Source: an uncultured Lachnospiraceae bacterium (GTDB lineage: Bacteria; Bacillota; Clostridia; Lachnospirales; Lachnospiraceae). Taken from it: a stretch of DNA of 11,033 nt. Below, in pieces: positions 7,249 to 11,033 of the stretch. The stretch is taken from contig CACZOS010000188.1 in the NCBI GenBank assembly GCA_902782815.1, positions 1 to 11,033 of the forward strand, in the 5' to 3' direction. How positions within the stretch are numbered: the first letter of the stretch is position 1; each line of letters begins with the position of its first letter. The notes under the pieces were generated by a model, which saw only the letters and a program-made list of their open reading frames with translations, searched no databases and had not been told where the DNA came from. The translations under genes and the position numbers were made by a program.

Positions 7249-8055
7249 ATGCTGAGATTTTATATCCTGGATACGGGTTACCTTAAGACCGATAAGAACA
7301 ATGTGGTAGCCAATTCCACCATCGCGACCAGAAGTAATCCCGATGTAAAACACATCTTTTACAATCTGCCGGTGATGTGTATTCTGATCCAACATGACAA
7401 CGGCTGGATCCTCTATGATACCGGCAGCAATATGAACGCCATGAAAGGGCATTGGGCACCGGATATCGCGGACGCCTATGACCTTCATCAGACGGTGGAA
7501 CAGAACCTTGAAGTACAGCTGGCCCTGGTGGGGCTCCGTCCTTCCGATATCGATACGGTGGTCCTTTCTCATATGCATTTTGACCATACGGGGAATATCC
7601 ATCTTTTCAAACATGCGGATATCTATGCGCCTAAGGCTGACTTTGAGTATTCCCAGACCATGGTAAGGGTCACCAATGATTACACCCAGTGGGTCGGTTA
7701 CTGTAAGAACGATCTGGATGTGGTGGTGGACCATTACCGGCTTGTGGAGGAGGATTTTGAACTGGTTCCGGGCGTAGAAGTCATCAATCTTCCGGGACAT
7801 ACTCCCGGTCTTCTGGGACTGGTGATCCATCTGGAGAAAGAGGGAACTTTCGTCTTCCCCATGGACGCCGTCTACACCATGGAAATCTATGGCCCTCCCG
7901 GAAAGGCATCCGGCCTGCTGGGTCAGAGACCGGAGTACTTTAAATCTATTGAGAGGGTGCGTTACCTGACCAATAAATATAAGGCAACCATGATTCCCGC
8001 CCATGACTGGGACCTCTTCCAGACTCTGAAGAAAGCCCCGCTTTTCTATGAATAA
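7249..8055 (+). CDS. MBL-fold metallo-hydrolase, N-acyl-homoserine-lactonase (AiiA)-like
   Basis: A 268-residue cytoplasmic metallo-beta-lactamase-fold protein. It has the full dinuclear metal set: HMHFDH (His108, His110, Asp112, His113), His184 in LPGHTPG, Asp206 in FPMDAVY and His252 in PAHDWD. Tyr209, three residues after Asp206, matches the position of the catalytic Tyr194 of AiiA relative to its Asp191. Length and motif order fit the N-acyl homoserine lactonase family, which opens lactone rings. Many Firmicutes members have no proven AHL role, so the true substrate could be another lactone or ester. Start is set by AGGAGGTG with 4 bases before the ATG. It is first of three genes that run on with short gaps (a DJ-1 protein 35 bp later, then a tautomerase). 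Confidence 0.85.
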   Translation: MLRFYILDTGYLKTDKNNVVANSTIATRSNPDVKHIFYNLPVMCILIQHDNGWILYDTGSNMNAMKGHWAPDIADAYDLHQTVEQNLEVQLALVGLRPSDIDTVVLSHMHFDHTGNIHLFKHADIYAPKADFEYSQTMVRVTNDYTQWVGYCKNDLDVVVDHYRLVEEDFELVPGVEVINLPGHTPGLLGLVIHLEKEGTFVFPMDAVYTMEIYGPPGKASGLLGQRPEYFKSIERVRYLTNKYKATMIPAHDWDLFQTLKKAPLFYE

Positions 8056-8090
8056 TAAACAGGATGCTTATCCGGAAAGGAAGCAGTATT

Positions 8091-8654
8091 ATGAAGAAGA
8101 TATTGATGATCACCGGAGATTTCACGGAAGATTATGAGACCATGGTACCCTTCCAGGCCCTGTCTGTTCTGGGATATCAGGTGGATGCGGTCTGCCCCGA
8201 TAAGAAAGCCGGCGATTACATAAAAACAGCCATCCACGATTTTGAGGGAGACCAGACCTACACGGAAAAACCCGGTCATCTCTTTCAGCTGAACAAAAGT
8301 TTCGATCAGGTGGTATTTGATGAATATGACGGCCTGTTTCTCACGGGGGGAAGGGCTCCCGAATACATCCGGCTCAACCATGGAGTGATCACACTGGTAA
8401 AATGCTTCATGCGGTCCGGGAAACCGGTGGCCGCCATCTGCCATGGCCCCCAGGTGCTGGCCGCTGCGGATGTTCTGTGCGGAAGGACGCTGACCGCCTA
8501 TCCCGCTGTGGGACCTGATGTGAAACTGGCAGGAGGTAATTATGTTGAGGTGGCTCCGGATGAGTCTGTGGTGGATGGAAACCTTGTAACGTCCCCGGCC
8601 TGGCCGGGAAATGTGGCCATTCTCAGAGATTTTATAGGTTTGCTTGAAGGATAG
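8091..8654 (+). CDS. DJ-1/PfpI family protein
   Basis: A 187-residue protein of the DJ-1/PfpI superfamily (class I glutamine-amidotransferase-like fold). The nucleophile elbow [13 protein letters not shown] places the reactive Cys at residue 117 next to His118. The conserved acidic segment [14 protein letters not shown] near the N-terminus supplies the family's Glu (13 or 16). The segment [19 protein letters not shown] resembles the plant AtDJ1 and bacterial glyoxalase III-like branch, which acts on methylglyoxal and other reactive carbonyls; protease activity is less likely. Start 8091 is chosen because AAAGGAAG lies about 7 bases upstream; a start at 8064 would add nine non-conserved residues containing that site. 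It lies 35 bp after the metallo-hydrolase and about 35 bp before the tautomerase, with no promoter or terminator between. Confidence 0.87.
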   Translation: MKKILMITGDFTEDYETMVPFQALSVLGYQVDAVCPDKKAGDYIKTAIHDFEGDQTYTEKPGHLFQLNKSFDQVVFDEYDGLFLTGGRAPEYIRLNHGVITLVKCFMRSGKPVAAICHGPQVLAAADVLCGRTLTAYPAVGPDVKLAGGNYVEVAPDESVVDGNLVTSPAWPGNVAILRDFIGLLEG

Positions 8655-8689
8655 ATTCAGGGGAGAATTTTGATAGGAGGAGACTGATT

Positions 8690-9067
8690 ATGCCGAGAAT
8701 TACGACAATGACCAATATTTATCTGAACAGAGAGCGGAAATACCGCATGTATGTGGAGATGCAGAAGGCTGTGGAGATCATTCCCTTTGAAAAAGGTGAA
8801 TTTCTTATGGCAGATTTCCGGGATGAATCATTTGTATTATTCGGGGAGAACCCGTCGGAACCATGTGTGGCTGTGGAACTGAACATTCTGGATAAGGCCT
8901 TCGATGTCGCCGGAGCCGAGACAGTGGAGAAGGTACTGGTCCGTCTCAGCGAGATCGTCAGCGAGTACTGCTCCATACCTCAGGACAGGGTGTTTACCTA
9001 TACACGGAATTCTGCCATCTGGACAGCGAACGGGATGAATATCGACGGTAATCTCCTCAAATTCTAG
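8690..9067 (+). CDS. MIF-type tautomerase superfamily protein
   Basis: A 125-residue protein with the start and size of the macrophage-migration-inhibitory-factor branch of the tautomerase superfamily. Pro2, which becomes the N-terminal catalytic base after Met removal, is present (MPRITTMTNIYL), as are a beta-strand segment PCVAVELNIL in the position of the MIF central strand, and the C-terminal helix and strand KVLVRLSEIVSEYCSIPQDRVFT. Such proteins interconvert keto and enol forms, for example of phenylpyruvate, and act as trimers. Divergence from textbook members is high, so catalytic activity is not assured. AGGAGG at 8675-8680 sets the start. It is the last gene of the plus-strand cassette, and its TAG stop overlaps the stop of the convergent DUF3783 gene. 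No terminator follows. Confidence 0.75.
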   Translation: MPRITTMTNIYLNRERKYRMYVEMQKAVEIIPFEKGEFLMADFRDESFVLFGENPSEPCVAVELNILDKAFDVAGAETVEKVLVRLSEIVSEYCSIPQDRVFTYTRNSAIWTANGMNIDGNLLKF

Positions 9068-9450
9068 TGATAATACTCATCTTCCTTTTTTAATTCATTA
9101 TATAAGGCCAGAGAATCCCAGGTTGCGTTGTATTCGGTAAGAACAGCTTTCAGTGCGACAGGAGGGACTCCCTGGCTTTTCATCTTATCCAGAAAATCCC
9201 GGAGACGGGGTTCGGTAAAACCTGCCAGCAGGAGCATAGGTCTTTCCAGGGGCGAAGCAGGATTCCCAACCGAAAGGTATTCCCCGATCTGCTCATTATT
9301 TCCATAACAGAGAAAGCCCAGAGGTACCCGGTATTCTTCCGGTCTGACGAGCTTTAGCTTTGCCCCCGTTTCCATGCAGATTTTTTTGATCTTCTCCCTG
9401 TTTTCCTCCGACATGAAGTCATAGAACAGGACGGTTTCATATAATGTCAT
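9064..9450 (-). CDS. DUF3783 domain protein
   Basis: A 128-residue cytoplasmic protein. The C-terminal half (RPMLLLAGFTEPRLRDFLDKMKSQ, then VPPVALKAVLTEYNATWDS) matches the DUF3783 family as I know it; its function is not established. The N-terminal half (MTLYETVLFYDF, then a charged helix and GAKLKLVRPEEY) looks like the beta-alpha-beta segment common to this family. The frame stays open to 9546, but I start it at 9450. That is the first ATG after a GGAGG (11-base spacing), and the upstream extension would run through a strong terminator hairpin. The gene follows the second rubredoxin-like gene and may be reached by read-through. It ends head-on against the tautomerase gene within a shared CTAG. 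Confidence 0.78.
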   Translation of the reverse strand: MTLYETVLFYDFMSEENREKIKKICMETGAKLKLVRPEEYRVPLGFLCYGNNEQIGEYLSVGNPASPLERPMLLLAGFTEPRLRDFLDKMKSQGVPPVALKAVLTEYNATWDSLALYNELKKEDEYYH

Positions 9451-9467
9451 AACTTGTTCATCCTCCG

Positions 9468-9509
9468 AAAAAAAGACCGATGCCTGACTGAGACAACCAG
9501 GAGCATCGG
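9468..9509 (-). terminator. Strong intrinsic terminator between rubredoxin-like gene 2 and the DUF3783 gene
   Basis: CCGATGCCTG (9477-9486) pairs with CAG and GCATCGG (9498-9500 and 9503-9509), with a 2-nt bulge. Read on the minus strand, the stem is followed by TC and seven T (A7 at 9468-9474 on the plus strand). The T-run ends just before the GGAGG of the DUF3783 gene, giving an attenuator-like position. Confidence 0.8.
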
Positions 9510-9529
9510 CCGTGAGAAGTAACGATTTA

Positions 9530-9760
9530 TCAGTTGATTCTTTCAAAATTCTGCTGTCCTACATTGCAGATGGGACAGTGGGAGAGAGTGGTAAAGGGCT
9601 TCCCCTCTTCCTTTTCGTTGAAGATCCAGCCGCAGATCCTGCAGCGGTAAATGCCATCCAGCGGATGATCGGCCACATTTTGATTACCGCCCTTTTCCGT
9701 CAGATCATCGACAGCCGTCTGAATGTGGAATTTGTGTAAGCTTTCCAGAATAGATCCCAT
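9530..9760 (-). CDS. Small rubredoxin-like protein, paralogue 2
   Basis: A 76-residue protein that aligns along its whole length with the product of 6764-6991; by hand I count about half the residues identical. It shares MGSILESLHKFHIQTAVDDL at the N-terminus and CRICGWIFNE then EGKPF and SHCPIC, so the four Cys (40, 43, 62, 65) and the 18-residue spacing are kept. The Gly after the last Cys is replaced by Asn, and the aromatic pair is Trp-Phe instead of Tyr-Tyr, so redox properties may differ. The start at 9760 is fixed by AGGAGG six bases upstream; a start at 9775 would put that site inside the gene. It follows an unrecognised gene by 23 bp and is closed by a strong terminator. Confidence 0.83.
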   Translation of the reverse strand: MGSILESLHKFHIQTAVDDLTEKGGNQNVADHPLDGIYRCRICGWIFNEKEEGKPFTTLSHCPICNVGQQNFERIN

Positions 9761-9783
9761 AATAAACCTCCTCAATGATAATC

Positions 9784-10080
9784 TTAATCCTGAATAAAAC
9801 TGGCAGTCCGGTCCAGCAGATTGATACGGACCTTCCCGGTCTTATCCCCCATTTTTACTGATGGAAGAACCTCATACTTAGCCTTTTCCAATACCCTGCC
9901 GGGATCATCGACTTCATCTCCGATGACGTGGATCTGCTCCACCCCGGTGGAGAGCTGTCTGCGGATATTCCTGACCATCAGCCGGTCATAGCGCTCGCAG
10001 GCTGTCTCGGCTTTTTTCTGATTTTCCGGGTCGGAAAAGTAGTTTCTGGTCCATTCTTCCAGATTAACGATCTCAATCAT
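9784..10080 (-). CDS. Unrecognised 98-residue cytoplasmic protein
   Basis: I do not recognise a family. From 10080 the protein starts MIEIVNLEEW, contains a charged, probably helical middle (ENQKKAETACERYDRLMVRN) and ends in a strand-rich half (EQIHVIGDEVDDPGRVLEKA, then a VRINLLDRTASFIQD tail). It has one Cys and no signal peptide or membrane segment. Start: AGAAAGGA upstream gives a normal spacing to the ATG at 10080 and too short a one to the ATG at 10086. It is the first gene of a minus-strand unit with the rubredoxin-like paralogue 2, whose start lies 23 bp after this stop. The consistent ribosome site and operon position support it as a real gene. Confidence 0.68.
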   Translation of the reverse strand: MIEIVNLEEWTRNYFSDPENQKKAETACERYDRLMVRNIRRQLSTGVEQIHVIGDEVDDPGRVLEKAKYEVLPSVKMGDKTGKVRINLLDRTASFIQD

Positions 10081-10133
10081 GTCCATATTTCCTTTCTGCC
10101 GGTGGGTGATCCTTTCACACCACACTTATCTCA

Positions 10134-10154
10134 TACATTATAGCGTATAATGTA
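10134..10154. promoter_or_regulatory. Perfect palindrome 9+3+9 overlapping a -10 box, operator candidate
   Basis: TACATTATA (10134-10142), GCG, TATAATGTA (10146-10154) is perfectly symmetric. Each arm contains TATAAT read outward, so it provides a -10 box on both strands; the minus-strand one (10137-10142) is about 57 bp upstream of the start at 10080. No good -35 is found on either side. Such a dyad over a -10 is typical of a repressor site. Known boxes from memory do not match exactly (the PerR box has the half-sites in the opposite arrangement). Confidence 0.55.
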
Positions 10155-10384
10155 CTGCCTCATTTGGAAAATGTCAGTATATTTATAGGAAATAACTTTT
10201 GCCCGGAAAAGAGACGGAAAAGGCTTTTTTTGTAACGGATTTTCCTTTTTCGTACGGTTTTTTCCAAGGATAAGGATGTTATGGAAATGCAATCGGTCCG
10301 GTAAAAGAGGCGAAAAACTCCTTTGCTTCAAAAAAATTGAGGAATAACAAAAAAGTTTACTTTTGTACCCATTAAATAATTGTT

Positions 10385-10412
10385 TTGGCAAGAATATACC
10401 CGTATTTATAAT
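10385..10412 (+). promoter_or_regulatory. Promoter candidate for the glycyl radical enzyme gene
   Basis: TTGGCA at 10385-10390 (5 of 6) and a perfect TATAAT at 10407-10412, 16 bp apart. Transcription would begin near 10419, leaving a leader of about 375 nt before the ATG at 10795. An inverted repeat ACAAAA...TTTTGT (10347-10366) lies just upstream. Confidence 0.55.
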
Positions 10413-10424
10413 TTTTTCACAAAA

Positions 10425-10442
10425 ATATTTCTGATATTTCTG
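10425..10442 (+). repeat. Two perfect tandem copies of ATATTTCTG
   Basis: ATATTTCTG occurs at 10425-10433 and again, without gap, at 10434-10442. The pair begins at about +6 of the predicted transcript, where a repressor could bind. Confidence 0.6.
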
Positions 10443-10488
10443 GAATAATGACTAACTGATAATTGCAGATTGGGTTATCAGATATTCC
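10442..10488 (+). repeat. Two-step inverted repeat at the start of the leader
   Basis: CTGATAA (10456-10462) pairs with TTATCAG (10475-10481) around a 12-nt loop. Outside it, GGAATA (10442-10447) pairs with TATTCC (10483-10488). The whole could fold as a stem with an asymmetric internal loop in the leader RNA. Confidence 0.45.
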
Positions 10489-10748
10489 TAACGGTAATTT
10501 ATTGAATCATTTATAATCCTCTGTAGGATGCAAATTCTGGTTATGGTTGATTTACAGGACGGTAGATGCTGTGTCTCTCTTTTTATGTTACAGGATTTTT
10601 TAAAAAGGACGACATATGTTTCCTTCTCCGGTCTCTCAACATTCCTAGGAAATCTTCAGAGAATGGAACTCGGTCCGCGGATTTTTTCGTGGTTGATTTT
10701 TAATCCCGGGCTGGCAGCTGAAACACTATCAAATCTCAAACCATTACT

Positions 10749-10768
10749 CACGTTTCATCCTAAACGTG
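10749..10768 (+). repeat. Perfect inverted repeat just before the ribosome binding site
   Basis: CACGTTT (10749-10755), loop CATCCT, AAACGTG (10762-10768). It ends 8 bases before the AAAAAGGAGG site of the glycyl radical enzyme gene. No T-run follows, so it is not a terminator; it may be an RNA stabiliser or protein site. Confidence 0.5.
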
Positions 10769-10794
10769 GCACATTAAAAAGGAGGAAAATGTAA

Positions 10795-11033
10795 ATGATC
10801 GCAAAAGGATTTACAGAGCCAACCGCACGTATCAAAGCTTTAAAGGCAGAAGTTGTTAATGCAGTACCTGAAGTAGAACCGTACAGAGCGGTCCTCATTA
10901 CCGAGGCTTTCAAAGAGTCCGAAGGTATGTCCGCAGTTATGAGAAGAGCAAAAGCCAATGAGAAGATCTTCAACAATCTTCCCGTTGTTATCCGTGACAA
11001 CGAGCTTATCGTAGGTGCTCTTTCCGTTAAGCC
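10795..11033 (+). CDS. Glycyl radical enzyme (pyruvate formate-lyase-like), N-terminal part, cut by window edge
   Basis: The frame is open from the ATG at 10795 to the end, giving 79 residues. The segment RIKALKAEVVNAVPEVEPYRAVLITEAFKESEG, then MRRAKANEKIF and VVIRDNELIVGALS, matches the N-terminal region of PFL-like glycyl radical enzymes, where RRAKA and IRDxELIVG are typical. Members include choline trimethylamine-lyase, glycerol/propanediol dehydratases, isethionate and sulfopropanediol lyases and hydroxyproline dehydratase. The active-site Cys and the glycyl radical loop lie beyond the window, so the substrate cannot be assigned. AAAAAGGAGG at 10776-10785 with a 9-base spacer sets the start. 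Codon choice (GTT, GTA, GCA, CGT, CTT) differs from the GTG/CTG/GCC-rich neighbours and suggests high expression. A radical SAM activase would be expected nearby but is not in view. Confidence 0.85.
   Translation, partial: MIAKGFTEPTARIKALKAEVVNAVPEVEPYRAVLITEAFKESEGMSAVMRRAKANEKIFNNLPVVIRDNELIVGALSVK

Larger units (their letters stand above)
10081..10794. other. 714-bp intergenic region with promoter and long leader
   Basis: No believable gene is found here; the short open frames lack ribosome sites or family features. The left part (10081-10160) holds the upstream region and palindrome of the minus-strand operon. Positions 10195-10340 are A/T-tract rich (GGAAAAGG, TTTTTTT, TTTTCC) without a clear stem and T-run. 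From 10347 a T/A inverted repeat, a consensus-like promoter, a 9-bp tandem repeat and several inverted repeats lead into the glycyl radical enzyme gene. Confidence 0.6.

Noticed and set aside
7225..8004. 259-codon open frame on the minus strand opposite the metallo-hydrolase gene
   Set aside because: Shadow of the gene carrying the complete HxHxDH metal site; no ribosome site and no known domain.
6764..9760. The two rubredoxin-like genes as arms of a mobile element or recent duplication
   Set aside because: Their DNA is strongly diverged and no terminal repeats or transposase are present, so the duplication is old or the copies came separately.
10201..10265. A/T-tract region with GGAAAAGG and CCTTTTTCG that might form a terminator
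   Set aside because: The arms pair imperfectly, T-runs sit inside the putative loop, and no gene ends nearby that needs it.
10131..10391. 86-codon minus-strand frame across the AT-rich intergenic region
   Set aside because: Starts with TTG without a ribosome site, overlaps the predicted promoter and palindrome, and has no family resemblance.
10655..10690. T-box-like stretch AATGGAACTCGGTCCGCGG followed by a T-run
   Set aside because: The T-box core TGGNACCGCG is interrupted by extra bases, no specifier stem was found, and the following gene is not amino-acid or tRNA-synthetase related.
10528..10794. 88-codon plus-strand frame in the leader, ending one base before the glycyl radical enzyme ATG
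   Set aside because: AGG directly abuts its ATG with no spacer, the product has no domain, and its last codons include the ribosome site of the next gene. Chance is the better explanation, although a leader peptide is not fully excluded.

Overview
The window looks like a chromosomal segment of an anaerobic Clostridia-type bacterium, most likely Lachnospiraceae-like. The grounds are near-perfect AGGAGG ribosome binding sites, moderate GC with AT-rich intergenic DNA, a CUT2-type sugar ABC transporter, rubredoxin-like proteins, a DUF3783 protein and the start of a glycyl radical enzyme, which is oxygen-sensitive. The family placement is inference. I see no phage, plasmid, IS, CRISPR, tRNA or rRNA sequence.

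Layout, left to right. (1) Positions 2-1937 on the plus strand hold the C-terminal part of a tannase/feruloyl-esterase-family hydrolase, then a complete serine beta-lactamase-family esterase. They are 7 bp apart and probably co-transcribed. (2) Positions 1942-1993 hold a hairpin that could end that unit. Its descending arm contains the -35 box of a good sigma-A-type promoter for the next operon. (3) Positions 2050-6699 form a three-gene ABC importer operon: a substrate-binding lipoprotein, one polypeptide that fuses two ATPase domains to a permease domain, and a second free permease. (4) Positions 6678-7067 hold a small rubredoxin-like gene on the minus strand. Its terminator lies in the 3' end of the permease gene and its promoter is an extended -10. 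The first plus-strand terminator-like hairpin after the transporter operon lies beyond this gene, at its 5' end. (5) Positions 7249-9067 on the plus strand hold an AiiA-like metallo-hydrolase, a DJ-1/PfpI protein and a MIF-type tautomerase. They may form a small cassette for carbonyl, enol or lactone chemistry. (6) Positions 10080-9064 on the minus strand hold an unrecognised 98-residue protein, a second rubredoxin-like paralogue, a strong intrinsic terminator, and a DUF3783 protein whose ribosome binding site directly abuts the terminator U-tract. A perfect 9+3+9 palindrome with TATAAT on both strands lies upstream. (7) Positions 10081-10794 are a long intergenic region with a good promoter and a leader of about 375 nt containing several inverted repeats. 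It leads into a highly expressed-looking glycyl radical enzyme gene that runs off the right edge.

How they may work together (inference): the two hydrolases could release a sugar or aglycone from an ester or glycoside, and the ABC importer could take up the sugar-like product. The rubredoxin-like, DJ-1, tautomerase and DUF3783 genes look like redox or reactive-carbonyl housekeeping, unrelated to the transporter. No transcriptional regulator gene and no glycyl radical activase lie inside the window.
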